Of a stretch of DNA of 64,000 nt, positions 49,299-62,538 are shown piece after piece. The DNA lies in NCBI GenBank assembly GCA_029931535.1, contig JAQPZY010001688.1, positions 9,494,001 through 9,558,000 of the forward strand, given 5' to 3'. Within the stretch, counting starts at the first letter, position 1. Every line of letters begins with the position of its first letter. The translations under genes and the position numbers were made by a program. Below the pieces are notes generated by a model. It was not told the DNA's origin, searched no databases, and saw only the letters and a program-made list of their open reading frames with translations. Source of the DNA: Margaritifera margaritifera (taxonomy: Eukaryota; Mollusca; Bivalvia; Unionida; Margaritiferidae).

Positions 49299-50480
49299 TT
49301 TGGTTAGTAAACAGTGGCCATATTTGATGGTGGATCAATGTCACCTTCGTACATTTCAAACACCCGTATACCAGGATACTTTATGTCAAATTTAGCTTAA
49401 TTCTGTTCTGCAGTTTTTGAGAAGTCATCTTAAAGTTTTTCTCTTTTTAGAAATGGTGGCCATATTCGATGGCAGAGCTACATACTTTATTTTACAAATT
49501 TGAAAGGTTTCTATATTGGATACCTGCTGTCAAAGTTTTGAAAATACTTTTTAGCGGTGTTTTATAAGAAATAGTTTTTATTTACTTATTTTTAAAAAAA
49601 TATTTATATTCACAGCGATCTTGTTTGATGGCAGATTGATCTATTTTTTACAGACTTAAAAGGCCTATTTTCATTGCTGCTTTCTCTGATATTTGGTCAA
49701 ATTCTGCTTGAGAAGAAGCTGCTTAAACGTTCTTCTATTTTTAGTAACTGCGGCCATATTTGATAGCAGATTGGCATCATTTGTTAAAAAAGGTCTTTCA
49801 GCAAAGGATGCTTTCCTTAAAATTTGGTCAAATACTGTTCAGCGTTTTTTTAGTCGAAGTAATTTTCTTCAAGTTTTTCTATTTTTGGTAATGGCAGTCA
49901 TATTTGATAACAGATTGGAATCGTGTGCATAAATTAAAAGGCCTTTATGTCAGGATATTTTCTGCCAACATTAATCAAATTCTGTTCAGCGGTTTTCGAG
50001 AAGAAGTCGATTTAAAGTTTATCTATGTTTTGTAATGGGGGCCATATTTGATGTCGGATCGGCACTATTTGCAGATATTTAAACGGTCTTAATGCAAGGA
50101 TGCCTTCTGTTAAAGTTTGGTCAAATCCGTACAGCAGTTTTTGAGAAGTCTTTTAGCTGTTTCTATTTTTAGTAACGGCGGCCATATTTTGAGAGTGAAT
50201 CGGCATCATTTATACAAATTCGAAAGGTCTTGATGAAAGGTTGCCAGTATGTCAAATTTAGTCAAATTCTGTTCAGAGCTTTTTTTTTTTTTTTAAAGAG
50301 AAAGGTCGTTTAAATATTTTTCTATTATTAGTAACAGCGATACTATTTAATGGCGGATCAGCATTACCTATAGATGCTTGAAAGACCTCTGTGCCAAGCT
50401 CTCTGCTAAATTTGGTTGAAATTTTTTATTACGGTTTTTAAGAAGTTGACAATAGCAATTGTTGACGGATGACGCACGAC
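49110..50480. repeat. Diverged tandem array of about 150 bp
   Basis: Eight or nine degenerate copies of TTTGGTCAAATTCTGTTCAG then CGGTTTTTGAGAAGTC, then TTTTTCTATTTTTAGTAA, then GGCGGCCATATTTGATGGCG then GATCGGCATCATTTGTACAA and a GGTCTTTATGCAAGGATG-like block. Spacings of the GAGAAG block are about 131-182 bp. A (TTG)12 run interrupts it at 49258-49294. The array ends in GACGGATGACGCACGACGGA, a GACG-rich stretch I associate with the ends of similar repeats in aquatic invertebrate genomes. Confidence 0.8.
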
Positions 50481-50683
50481 GGACAAAGGAACATACCATA
50501 TGCTATGATTTAAAAAACATTTGAGGGAAGAAGATTTATCTCTTTTGCTCGCTTTTATTGTGTTGACTTGCATTTAATATATTCAGGCCTCAGTCTTCAT
50601 ACGCCTCATTAGGGGCCGACCATTTAATTTTCCGGAGGGGACGGGGTCTATCCATCATGTTAGTTGAAAAAAATATCTTGATG

Positions 50684-50684
<1 letters not shown>

Positions 50685-50766
<82 letters not shown>
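50685..50766. repeat. (AT)n microsatellite
   Basis: About 40 AT dinucleotides. Confidence 0.97.
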
Positions 50767-50769
<3 letters not shown>

Positions 50770-50824
50770 AGAGAGAAAATCCCAGGCTACATCCCTCCCG
50801 AAAATGAAATGGTTGGTCCACTTA

Positions 50825-50941
50825 GATACGGATCAACTTGGGTCGGCTACCGTGGTGTGTCCTTGGGCAAGAGACTTTAATCCAGTTTCTTCTGCACTAA
50901 ATAGTCTACTTGTTTTGTTGTGCATAAAACACCAAACCAAA
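50825..50941 (+). mobile_element. 5'-truncated SINE copy
   Basis: Same family as 7747-7930. The tRNA-like head is missing but the core GGTGTGTCCTTGGGCAAGAG and the 3' end ACACCAAACCAAAC are intact. The break lies just 3' of the box B region; an AT microsatellite ends about 60 bp upstream. Confidence 0.85.
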
Positions 50942-51554
50942 CGCTGCATTACGTGAACATTTGCAAACGACAGAAACATTTATTTTGTTGCCAGGGTACC
51001 GTACTGTATCATTTATTTTGTTGCCAGGATACCGTTCTTGTGTAACTAACTGCTATTGATCCATATTCATTGATTGCCTTTTGTGAATGTAGTAAATGTG
51101 GTCCATGGAAATAGCACCCCCACCCCACCCAACCCCACACACGCACGCACACACAAATTGTAGGTTAAAAACTAACTTCCAGTGTCTGTAATATCTAAAG
51201 CAAGAAACGCCCACCACGATGTTAAACGTAAACAAGCAGCTATGCCATTATAATAAATTTCACAGATTTGTTTGACAATACGTTCGTGGCTTTCGCACTG
51301 TTAAAGCCGTTGTTGATTCTTCATAGCAAGCAGTTTATTGAAGAACGCGCAGTCACTACATTGTTACCAACGGCATGCAAGGAGTACCATATTTAAGTCA
51401 GGTAAGTTAGAAGTTGAAGTTATCTTTTTATCTTTTTCACATCTTTGGGTACGAAATTAATTAATTTTCCTCCTTCCTTCCTTTTTATACATTTTTTTTG
51501 CGGACTTGTAGTCTCATTTTGTGCGATGGTGGCTCGCTTTTTTGAATCCCTATA
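50942..51554. other. Intergenic with a short duplication
   Basis: TTTATTTTGTTGCCAGGGTA and TTTATTTTGTTGCCAGGATA form a tandem pair at about 50980-51033. No gene seen. Confidence 0.55.
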
Positions 51555-51776
51555 TGTATGCATGTATGTATGTATGTATGTATGTATGTATGTATGTATG
51601 TATGTATGTATGTATGTATGTATGTATGTATGTATGTATGTATGTATGTATGTATGTATGTATGTATGTATGTATGTATGTATGTATGTATGTATGTATG
51701 TATGTATGTATGTATGTATGTATGTATGTATGTATGTATGTATGTATGTATGTATGTATGTATGTATGTATGTATA
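51555..51776. repeat. (ATGT)n microsatellite
   Basis: About 54 nearly perfect ATGT units. The Met-Tyr-Val-Cys and Thr-Tyr-Ile-His ORFs are artefacts. Confidence 0.98.
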
Positions 51777-54512
51777 TGGTTAACGGTATAGGAGAACAAT
51801 CCTAGCTGTACAGTGCGGATTAAAAGTTAAGTTCTACAGTTATAAAGGCAAAGCTTGTCAAAATCAAAAGGAAGATAAACACTTACAAATAAAAGTAAAT
51901 AGTTACTTCTTCAAATAAAACACATATGCTTAATGAAAGATAATGTACTTGACCTGTACCTCTGAGTTCCGTTTTGATATAATGTCCCAACTCTTGAATA
52001 CGTGCTCAGTTAGTATTATTAAAAATCAGCATTCTTCAAGTGCCGCAACAAATTCCTCAAACATATCCTTCATAGTAAGTCGTAGGACTGTAAAACTGTC
52101 CGAGGGGTGGGGAGCAAAATTTTAGTTGAGTAAATACTCAAAAAGTTTTTTAAAATAGGGGTCTAGTCACGTCTAAACGTGAGTACGTACTCACCTTAAA
52201 ATGGTGTCGCTCTACGGAGTTTAATAAAACCTTGTTTGAAGAAAAATTACTACTTGCTCATACACTAATATCATAACTACTAATAGATACCTTCTTTTTC
52301 AAACGTGGGTTTGATGCGTGTTTCCATTTCTAAATTTAAACACAGAGACTTCAGAATATGAGGTGATAACGTGCTGAAGTTGACATGTTTAGTTAAGAAG
52401 TGGCATAATAATTTACACTCGCAGGTTATTCAAGATCACATCTAGCAGTACATGAAATCTGGCGGTAGGCACTTCGTGGATCCGGCGATGTTACCGTATA
52501 TATTCAACTGCTACATGTTGTATGCGCCCATATCCGCCGTACCATTATGCACCTGATTGCATAACATTTATATTTTTGGTGTAATATCATGCTATAAAAA
52601 GTGTATTTCACATATGGTATAACACTAAAAAATGCCACCTGCTATCGACAACAGGCTGCATAAAGTCTGCTCTGTTAAATGAGATTTAACCGTAAAGGTC
52701 AAATATGGAACCGTAAAGGTCAAATATGAAAGTTTCTGTTTCAACTTACTTTTTAACCTTACATACTTGAAAACCCGATATTAACTTTTATTGTACAATT
52801 CTATTGCAACATTGAAAGTATGAATCTCACAAATGTTGGCGCAGGTACTAGTATTATTTGCCTCTGATATGTATGCGGAAATGACGTAACACTATAACAA
52901 AGAACCCGTTACATCGAGATCCTTGTGTTGGGAATAAACCATCTTGAGAAAATGAATACGTCAAATCTATCTTTTTAGTCAAAATTATCGACAATTACTA
53001 TTAGAAAATAAATTTCACTTCTTTGAAATGGTAAATGGGTTGCCTGGTACCTTTTCATTGTATCCCCTTATCTCTTTAACATAATATTTTGCCACGTCCA
53101 ACTCGATATTTGATGCTCTTATTTCTGTCTTAACTCCGTAAAGCAAAGGTTTGATGAATATATATTTTCAGTACAAATTTATGTACTCACTGAAAGGGAA
53201 CGACTTATTTTTCAATATACTTCCCTCTCTTCTTCATCTTCTTTCTCTCTCTCTCTCTCTCTCTCTTGCTTGCTTAGTTTCCTCCAATGATTGCCATACG
53301 TCTAAATAATTTCTTTTCATGTTTTGAAATATATATATTGATTTGATCGCTTGTGAAATGCTTGGAGTAATAAATAGAATAAGCAATATAGAGCCTTCTC
53401 AAAGCTATTCAAAGTAATTACAAGTTTGACGCAGTATAAAAATAGAATAATCAGTGGGGCCTACTTGAAAAGCTATTCAAAGACTTGCAAGTTTGACACA
53501 GTATAATCAGTAGATCGATATTTTCTGCGCCGATCGTCATTCAAACCTTAGATAAAAGAAACCAGTTGCCATTTTTTTGTTTTTGATCACGATGTCTGAC
53601 TACATACTGCACAAAATCTGTCATTTTTACTTGAAATGACGCTACATTAGTGGCTGGTTTGATTCTTCAAGATTGACGTCACACATAACAGTAAACGTAG
53701 CCCTAGTCAAGGGAGGTAATGCGGTCGATAATTTTGGATAATCTTCATGAATTTTAATTGGTAAATTTCAGGAATTCGGTTGGAGTTAATTTTACCGGCC
53801 CCCCCCCCCCCCCATGATACACATAATGTTCTACAAAAGCATTAATAATGTACGTTTTAAAGAGTTCCATCATAGTTGACCTTTAAAATCAGGTTCATCA
53901 AGCATGAAATTTTTAATCCTCATGGAATAACAAGACAACATGGAATAACAATGTAATGTCATTCGTTTAATAAATTTCATATTCAGAATAACGTCCTTTA
54001 TAGCTAATATGGTTTACACTTGTAATTTTAAAGACCATCTCGATCAAATAGATTGATTAGAATATGTATAAGGATGTTTCACATGTATAACGCATTGCAA
54101 AGTGGTCTGAAAAGGCGTATCCCACTTTTAAGTCTAAGTGGGCAACACGTTACGTGCACGTCCGGGATTCAAAGTGACTGTTCGAGTTGATATATGGGAT
54201 GACGGATCAATGCATGCACGCTTTTGCATCGAACGCCCTATTTATTTTGATTACGCAATGACGCATCTTGTCCAGAAGGAAAACTAAGTAACTGACCTTT
54301 GTTATGTTGTCAGTAATTAGTTCAAATACTATCTCAGTAGCTTAATAATGTCTTACAACCTGTATACCCTAACTTGTAATAAATGAACTCAGCCCTATTC
54401 AGAAACGCGGCCACCAGTACCCTTGTCAGCTTATTCGAATACATATTTGGGTGTAATATGACGAACGGGGTCTCGAGACACTTCAAGATATTGGTTAATA
54501 GATTATTATTAA
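51777..54512. other. Intergenic, no gene seen
   Basis: About 2.7 kb without a recognisable gene. Small repeats: a 21-bp pair AACCGTAAAGGTCAAATATG (52688-52730), a (TC)n run (53244-53266), an imperfect pair AAAGCTATTCAAAG with AAGTTTGACRCAGTATAA (53397-53512), and a C14 run (53799-53812). Confidence 0.5.
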
Positions 54513-54690
54513 TATCATCATCGTCGTCGTCGTTGTCGTCATCATCATCATCCGCCTTCCTATTTTTCTTTTATCTTCTTCTTGAGATAGAACTGGTAGT
54601 AATAGTAGTAATAATAGTAGTAGTAGTAGGAAGTGAGGTAGTGGTGCTGGTGGTTGAGGAGGAGGAATTGTAGTAGTGGTTGTCATTGTG
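54513..54690. repeat. Trinucleotide low-complexity tracts
   Basis: ATC/GTC trinucleotides (54513-54553) and TAG/GTA trinucleotides (54597-54690). Ser-rich and Thr-rich ORFs on both strands come from these. Confidence 0.9.
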
Positions 54691-55837
54691 ACGGTAGTAG
54701 TTTTTATATTGTGTATTCCTGTCGTCACATGCGAATGCTGATAGGTATCGCCACACTAATTCAACCAATCAGCTGTTTTGTCGTCCTTAAGAAAATCAAT
54801 ACTAATTTTTCTCTGATTTTTTTCGTGGAGACTTGCTAACCAGTGAAGAATGTTATTTGCATTATACGGAAAGCAGAATTAAAGTCTAAACAGAAAATTA
54901 GATGCTTATTGAGTATAGCCTCTTAATTTTGTGTGGATGACAAAACAGACGGGTATAATTCAATCGGTTCCGGAAAGGTCACTTACACCGATATTTTTCA
55001 GTCATTTCCTTCGAATGCAATATAACATATACGGAATTTTTTTTACATGTGCCTAACATAAGTAAGATAGTCTCGGTGCATCTGAACTTGTGACTACTGC
55101 GATGGATTTCATCAAAATGAAGAAAAGAAATGAAGGAAATATATAAGGAACTGAATTAGTATAGCAAAACCCGATAGGTAAAATTGTTTATTTTTTTATT
55201 TATTTTTCTAAATTTTAAAGCTGAAAGCGGCATTAGATAATCTTTGATTAAAAAAAATTGGAATACATCCTGGCATAGTTGCTTATTCTTCTCCATGTTA
55301 TGATAGTGATGATATGATATTTCAATCTGATGGGGTAAGTAGTCACAAACAAGGAAAATATAAATCAAGTTGACCTCAGACTGGTACACATCCATTTTTC
55401 ACTTGTATGTTGCTGGATGACGCGGGAGCTTTCAGACAGGGTTTTCTGTTACAGACCGATGTACGCATAAGCGAAAATTTGGAAATATGCTACCATGTTT
55501 ATTGTTATCGCACATGTCTGCAGGACTCATGCCTGGGTGGGTTTCGTTAGAACTCAGCTTAATTTACAAGTGCTTATAGCTTGTGCTAATTGTTCTAAAC
55601 GGCTCAGAAGATGTTAGGTTGTCTTGGAGAAGAAACGATTGAAGTTATTCAAAACAACCTTATATGAAGGTTAACACTAACCGCTGAATGCGCCGAAAGC
55701 GGGAAACGAACCAGGAGTCACAGAGTTGCAAAGCGAGTGTGCTAACTATCGGTCTGTTTTGACCGCATTATGATCTCAGTGGTCCAGTTTGCTGTTGGCC
55801 GTCGACATTTTAAGTCTCGACGTTTACACAGACAATT
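54691..55837. other. Intergenic, no gene seen
   Basis: Short ORFs without family signal (for example 55156-55395, minus). Nothing else noted. Confidence 0.5.
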
Positions 55838-55975
55838 GGGTATCGCTGTAGCACAGTTGCTTGAACGTCAGATTCGTCTCCAAGGGTCGCGGGTTCTAAA
55901 CCCGCCCAGTCCAGCCCGGGTTGGCTGCCTCGGTGTGTCCTTAAGAAGACACTTAGTGCTGGGTTTATGCGTGGA
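55838..55975 (+). mobile_element. tRNA-derived SINE copy, diverged
   Basis: Box A TAGCACAGTTGC at about 55847-55858 and box B GGGTTCTAAACCC at about 55890-55902 mark the tRNA-like head. The core reads GCCTCGGTGTGTCCTTAAGA then AGACACTTA. The 3' end is lost or degenerate and no target duplication is visible. The ORF at 55770-55991 is partly this SINE. Confidence 0.75.
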
Positions 55976-56156
55976 TACATACGGTAAATAATCTTTACTT
56001 CATTAAGAGTGATTCCCCATTTACAGCTGAATTACATTATATGAATGGACTGATCATTTATTTAATGATAAGCCACGGCTAGTGTGCTGTAAAATAGATA
56101 TTGTGGTGAGGCTAGACACATTGACATAAGTAAGATTGTACAGTGTCTGTATATTA

Positions 56157-56288
<132 letters not shown>

Positions 56289-56369
56289 TTTAGATTGGTG
56301 GCTGTGTTCAGGCAAACTCCCAGTTAATATAATACACTTTTTATTGACATAGAGACAACTTGTAAACAA

Positions 56370-56611
56370 AACGAACCGCTAGTTCTACAAATCGAACCTT
56401 CTTTTTAAAAATCCCATATCTGTCACACACACACACACACAGAGTAAAGAAAACGAACCGCTAATTCTACAAATCGAACCTTCTTTTTAAAAATCACATA
56501 TTTGTCAGAGAGAGAGAGAGAGAGAGAGATAGAGAGAGAGAATTTAGATTGGTGGTTGTCACAGAGAGAGAGAGAGAGAGATAGAGAGAGAAAATTTAGA
56601 TTGGTGGTTGT

Positions 56612-56670
<59 letters not shown>
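56370..56670. repeat. Composite repeat alternating unique blocks and (GA)n/(CA)n
   Basis: CGAACCGCTAGTTCTACAAA followed by TCGAACCTTCTTTTTAAAAA recurs 85 bp on, first ending in a CA run then in a GA run. AATTTAGATTGGTGGTTGTC recurs between GA runs (about 56541 and 56594) and a related form follows the microsatellite at 56286. Whole blocks were duplicated with their microsatellites. Confidence 0.88.
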
Positions 56671-56673
<3 letters not shown>

Positions 56674-58124
56674 TTTTCAGTGGTTCTGCTTGTACATAGG
56701 TCGAATGTCATTACTCATTACGGGGCATATATGTGCATTAGATACAATGCATTTCAAGTGCATTTTGGAAGCTCTAATTTTCCATATCACGTCATCCGCA
56801 GTCCGTTATTTAGTTAAATGCAAAATACCATGACATTATAGATATGCTGAATTTGTATGTATGCGACAGAAAAGCGGAGAAAGAGAATTTTTTTATATCC
56901 TATGTCGGATAAATTCAAACCTTTTGAACAAAATTCACAAAAATATAAAAACTAACATTTACAAAACTCTAGTCCGATCACGGTGTCCTTAAGCATTAAG
57001 ATATTTTGGAAACAAACGGCAATACAAGTCCGTAGAAAATTCTAGAAGGAATTTGAAAAATATTCTGCTAAGTCTGTTTCCTGACCAAAGAAATATCTGT
57101 AAGACTCTCAGACCATGTATATACTTCTACTATCATGCAATGCATTCAATTACTTTCTAATACATTACACTCAAAATCATTACGACAAACATTACCTGAC
57201 ATGCTTCTAATAAGCGAACAGAGGAACAAGTCAATTAAATACTTTCATAATAAAACTTTTTAAAACTGTATTGCCGCTAACGTTATTTGATCATGTTTGT
57301 TATTTTCTCCAGAATTTGTCATTTGTAGACATGACTGACAATTGAATGAAAAATTCATTCACGAAATATTTGTTAATTCAACGACTATGACAGCAAGTTG
57401 ATTGCCGTATATTGGATTCGATTCCTACACAGAGAATATTAGATTTTCACACCGTGACGACAAATCTATCGTCATATTTATATTTTGAAGAAAATAACAA
57501 TGGTCTGCTTCTGTTTGAATAATATGCATATATATTCTTATTCACGGCTTTAAAATAACATTGATATATTTGAGCCGGCAATTTTGTATGAATTCAACGT
57601 TTTAAAACAAATCCGTAGATTTCATAAGAAAATTCAAATTCAAGCTGTATTTTCTACGAATACTTAGGTAATAAGGGGTAACAGAACGTTTTCTTCAGTA
57701 TGTCGAAAACGAGAGGTAGTTCTCAAAAGAAACAAGATTTATTTCAGACAAAGATATTTGCTCTTTCACTGTATAACAATTGCCAGATCCATTAAATATA
57801 CACAAAGGTCGCTCTTCTCGTGACGAAACTCAAGGTACCATAATAATTTGCTCGTTATCTCTGATCATTGTAATAAGCGTCGAGGACCGATTCCAGGACA
57901 AACAATTGACGTGACCACTTCCAAATAAAACAAATGCTGCAATGTTATTTATTTTGTATCAAAAGAAATAGCAGTACATACGGGCATGTCAGAGGGTAAA
58001 CGTTGTGGAGGCTTACATCAAAATTACTGCTCTACAACTAACTATTCTATCCATAGCGATACCTACAAACTTTATCTATTCACTTATGAAAGGAAGAAAC
58101 ATGGTTTATTTATGGGAACACTGT
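56671..58124. other. Intergenic, no gene seen
   Basis: AT-rich, no ORF of note, no repeats noticed. Confidence 0.55.
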
Positions 58125-58275
58125 GTGACCTTGTCCGATAGCTCATTGGATAGCATGCTGGATTCTTACGCACGAGTAATCATGTTTTATTTCCAGATCA
58201 GGCAAGGTTGGCTGCTGTGCCCTTTTCTGTGTCCTTTGACAAGACATTTTACTCTCATTGCTGAACAAAACTAAC
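58125..58275 (+). mobile_element. Degenerate SINE copy
   Basis: A box A-like TAGCTCATTGG lies at about 58139-58149. The core CTGTGTCCTTTGACAAGACA then TTTTACTCTCATTGCTGAAC matches the core of the 7.7 kb SINE. Box B is degraded. The 89-codon ORF at 58005-58274 overlaps it. Confidence 0.7.
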
Positions 58276-58857
58276 CGAAACGCTAGCGTAACATTGTTGT
58301 TACGCATCTCTGATGCACACTAATAAAATTTTGTAAACTTTCAAACTTTAAATAGTTTGACGTAGCCGACAAAATATATTTTTACAATCTTCAAAAGGTC
58401 CTCGATTAAACTTTGATGTAGAATTGATTTTCGTTTGATAAATGGTAATGAGAATATACATTTATAAAACGATAATAACAATTACAACAATAGCTTTTTT
58501 CAGCTTGAAACCGACTACAGAATCTATTGTCGTACATCTTAGCTAGCCAAGGGTCGTCGAATGATCCACTTCATTCAACATCAAACCTTGGTATATTTAG
58601 CTAGCTGAAATAGTATCAACTGGTCCACTATCTGATTGGATGCAGCCAAAAGAAACTTATTCAATCAGATTCTTGTTACATTTAATTGGGAGATTGTTAG
58701 GAATAATCATAACGGCCTTCGTACACAACGACACATGTCGCGCGGAAGTTTTTCCAATTTAAACATTTTAAGCAACTTTTAATTCCGAGTCAATGCATGT
58801 GGACGTCGTGGAAATAGCCTTATCGAATACCTAACAGGTCAGGTAACAAGTTCTCTT
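58276..58857. other. Intergenic, no gene seen
   Basis: No coding or repeat signal noticed. Confidence 0.55.
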
Positions 58858-58950
58858 ATTGATTTCGCTTGTATGTCAAGCCGAAGCAGCCGATCCGGCT
58901 GGACTTGGCGGAGTATCGATCCCGTGACCCTTGGATTCCGCACAGATGCT
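58858..58950 (-). mobile_element. SINE fragment, minus strand
   Basis: On the minus strand it reads CCAAGGGTCACGGGATCGAT then ACTCCGCCAAGTCCAGCCGG then ATCGGCTGCTTCGGCTTGAC. This aligns with CCAAGGGTCGCGGGTTCTAA then ACCCGCCCAGTCCAGCCCGG of the 55.8 kb copy. Only the box B region and its 3' neighbour survive. Confidence 0.65.
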
Positions 58951-59764
58951 TTAAGTTTTCTTTTCATATAAATTGGATTAATTGCACTAAATTTTAAATC
59001 ATTTATAACAAAGGGTTGTTCTTTAAAACTGGCACTAAGCATGATAAAAGAAATGTCATATCTAGTAGCAGTGTGCTTTGTCTTGCGACGAGAATCTCCA
59101 ATTTTACATATAGAGTAAATTCTTCGTCTTTCTTTGTAACGTACATATGTCCATTTTGTACCATTACTTTTAAAACAGAGCATACCACGTCACTAAAACT
59201 TTATGAATTCATCAGCGAGACATAAACGATCCTCTGATTTGTGGCTGACTTGAAGAATTCCTAATTCCTAACAATTATGATTTGAAGGGATATAATTTGG
59301 GATACGAAATGTCTTAATATGCAGAGGAATCTTACGCTCATTACCTGATCTGACAGGTCACTAATCCTCATGAGGGCTCGGGGATATAGAATAAGTCCCA
59401 TTCGGCATATAGTAAGAGGCGACTTATGGAGACAACCTTTTTGAACCTAGAATACACCCAGTGATGATGTTCCAAATGAGAAGGTCTTGGGCCTTTAAAA
59501 AAAGTGTATTTAATATGTAAATTAAATTAACTTTGTATTTTTAGATCTTTACCTTGTTTTGGCTTTTATCTTTGCTTTGGATACAATTTTGCCATACCTA
59601 AACTTACTATGTAACCAGGATTGTACTGATGTGCCCTTAAACCCTATACGTACACACGCACGCACACATACATACATGCATAGAGCAGAAAGACCTACCA
59701 GGATCCCTTCTTTAAGAACTTTTAGAAACATGTCGAATTATGTAAAGTTACTGAGACACAATTA
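58951..59764. other. Intergenic, no gene seen
   Basis: The 114-codon minus-strand ORF at 58839-59183 overlaps the SINE fragment and has no domain. Short ACACGCACGCACAC tract near 59650. Confidence 0.5.
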
Positions 59765-60362
59765 GTTAATGCATCCATATCAGTCACTCCCAGTGATACA
59801 ATAACACAGGTATATACTGAGATTACGTCCATGTCAGTCACTCCCAGTGGTACAATAACACAGATATATACTGAGATTACGTCCATGTCAGTCACTCCCA
59901 GTGGTATAATAACACAGGTATATACTGAAAATGCGTCCTTGTCAGTCACTCCCAGTGATACAATGACACAGGTATATACTGAGAATGCGTCCATATCAGT
60001 CACTCCCGGTGATACAATAATACAGGTAAATACTGAGAATGCGTCCATGTCAGTCACTTCCAGTGATACAATAACACAGGTATATACTGAGAATGCGTCC
60101 ATATTAGTCACTCTCAATGGTACAAAAACACATGTATATACTGAGATTACGTCCATGTCAGTCACTCTCAGTGATACAATAATACAGGTATATACTGAGA
60201 ATGCGTCCATGTCAGTCACTTCCAGTGATACAAAGACACAGGTATATACTGAGAATGCGTCCATATTAGTCACTCCCGGTGATACAATAACATAAATATA
60301 TACTGAGAATGCATCCATATTAGTCACTCCCAATGATACAATGACACAAATATATACTGAGA
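59765..60362. repeat. 54-bp minisatellite, about 11 copies
   Basis: CCATGTCAGTCACTCCCAGT then GATACAATAACACAGGTATA then TACTGAGAATGCGT, 18 codons per unit. The plus strand repeats a Ser/Thr-rich unit (SVTPSDTITQVYTENASM, 59831-60295) and the minus strand stays open over 203 codons. Ser/Thr-rich periodic repeats can be mucin-like, but no signal peptide, no unique flanking coding sequence and open frames on both strands argue for satellite. Confidence 0.92.
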
Positions 60363-61504
60363 ACCATATGACATCATGGATATATGAAGTAGATTTCTCA
60401 AAATTTCAGTTTAACAATTTAAAATATTCTGTTTTCATTATGTGGATCGTAGTAGATTAAGGCATGCTTCAAATGCTGCATTTTTTTAAATGTGCAATTT
60501 TGCCGAAGATTAAAGTCTGAGTAATTTTCTGTCCTAGTCACTTTTATTTTTTTAACCTCAACCCGCAATTCTTTTATTCAACCTAACAAATAAATGGAAG
60601 TATTTAAAGTAAATTGATTAGTTTTTGAAAAAATACCAATTTCTCAAGTTCAACTTCCAAATCAATCCATTTTTATTTTCGTGAGAGTAATCGACTGGAA
60701 AATATATTACCTGAATGGCTTCCTACATTTATAATTTATAATCTTAATCGGGCAATTTAATGCTTACAAAAAATAGCAAACATAATGATAAAATATGTTG
60801 AAATCGCAATTACGCAAAATTCGACGATCAGAGTCCATACTGGTCTAAACATTAATTGATCCATTCGGCTTTTTCGGTGAAGTAGGGTAGTATCGCGTGC
60901 TACAAACCGAACCCGTTGGCTGTAATTACTGATTTTGTTTATGATATCTTGGACAGACACAACTCAAGTGAAAGATGTAGACTGAATAACTCATTAGTAG
61001 TTTCATTAAAAATTGTAGGCCAGGGGTTCTTTAAAAGTGTCTAACACACAAAAATAAATATTTTCTATTTTATGACATTTTGAATAAGGTCTCCCATATT
61101 GTGCCTCTAGTGCAAATATCGGCGCAAAACAGAGGAATTAAATCCGTTGCCTCGATATGTCAGATGTAAGTAACCAGAGCACTTTTATGTAAAGGGAAGA
61201 CGAAAGAGGGAATGGAGTCACTTTCAGTTATTTTCTTGCATAGCGTTAAAGAAATATAATTCTAATGGTGGTACTGATGAGATTTTAGGACTCCTCGTCA
61301 CTAATGGACTGTGATTCACGCAGTCCTTTCTTTGACCTAGATACTCATATGGTTTATGGACGATAATAATTGTCCAGTCATTGTTTACTTCTACGCGTCG
61401 AAATTTGTGTTCGGTGCTTTTTCAATGATTGTAAACTCTGAATAGGGATTTTCTGCGGTATCCAAACACGTAATAGACTATGTTTAAGACAATAAGATTT
61501 TCAC
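60363..61504. other. Intergenic, no gene seen
   Basis: AT-rich with no recognised gene or repeat. Confidence 0.55.
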
Positions 61505-61630
61505 ATGCATGGGAACACATCTGTGGGGTATGCATGGGAACACATCTGTGGGGTATGCATGGGAACACATCTGTGGGTGTATGCATGGGAACACATCTGT
61601 GGGGTATGCATGGGAACACATCTGTGGGGT
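61505..61630. repeat. 25-bp minisatellite, 5 copies
   Basis: GCATGGGAACACATCTGTGG then GGTAT, five copies; one copy has an extra base (GGGTGTAT), and the last passes into GGTTATGAG. Confidence 0.97.
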
Positions 61631-61893
61631 TATGAGTGGTCGACTTCTACATCCGTGATTGGAATGAAGAAACGAAATTTCACTCTAATTGGGACAATTT
61701 GCCTGTTTCTTGTATTCAAATGGATAAAGTGCCAAGGTAACTATAATCTATTTTATTTTTTATAATCAGATAAAAGTTGTTTTAATAGTACCTACATCTG
61801 TAAGCATGTATATTCAGCCAGCTAGCTAGATACATACATAAATAAATAGATAGATGTTTATATTATCACTATGTATCTATCTCTCAGACAATA

Positions 61894-62427
61894 GTATAAA
61901 ATATACACGCCCTTTGGCTGTGTTGCACGCACAGACTGAGTTAGAGCTATCACTAAGTCTCTTTTTGTTTATCCATGCTGTTGTATAATTCAGTTCTTAA
62001 TATGTGTTTTTTTTTCCCCTCACTCGTGGATGTATTTTTGTTGAATGCGTCAATGTGAATTCCTAACGTTTCAATTCAATGTCCAACGTTTTTTTTACGA
62101 AGGCAAAATCAAGTCTTGAGAAAAATTCCAAGATAGTTTGACACTTAATTATAAATTGGTATAAAATATACACGCCCTTTGGCTGTGTTGCACGCACAGA
62201 CTGAGTTAGAGCTATCACTAAGTCTCTTTTTGTTTATCCATGCTGTTGTATAATTCAGTTCTTAATATGTGTTTTTTTTTCCCCTCACTCGTGGATGTAT
62301 TTTTGTTGAATGCGTCAATGTGAATTCCTAACGTTTCAATTCAATGTCCAACGTTTTTTTTACGAAGGCAAAATCAAGTCTTGAGAAAAATTCCAAGATA
62401 GTTTGACACTTAATTATAAATTGGTAT
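61894..62427. repeat. Exact 265-bp tandem duplication
   Basis: The segment starting GTATAAAATATACACGCCCT is repeated after 265 bp with no difference that I can find, including the T9 and T8 homopolymers. It carries no ORF. Identity in such unstable tracts means a very recent duplication or an assembly duplication. Confidence 0.96.
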
Positions 62428-62538
62428 GATTTTTTAAAACTAATATCAATAAAAGAATTAGACAACTAAAATCAATGATTATGAACAAGAGTTATTAAAA
62501 AAAGTCTTAAGGTCGTAAGGGTCTTCTAATAATTTTTG

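Noticed and set aside
51445..51805. Met-Tyr-Val-Cys and Ile-His-Thr-Tyr ORFs
   Set aside because: Same artefact from an ATGT microsatellite.
55770..55991. 73-codon ORF rich in Arg
   Set aside because: Overlaps a tRNA-derived SINE; the translation is incidental.
58839..59183. 114-codon minus-strand ORF
   Set aside because: Includes the inverted SINE fragment at its end and has no domain signal.
60825..60960. Another minus-strand SINE fragment
   Set aside because: A box B-like GGGTTCGGTTTG is present, but the core motif and box A are missing.
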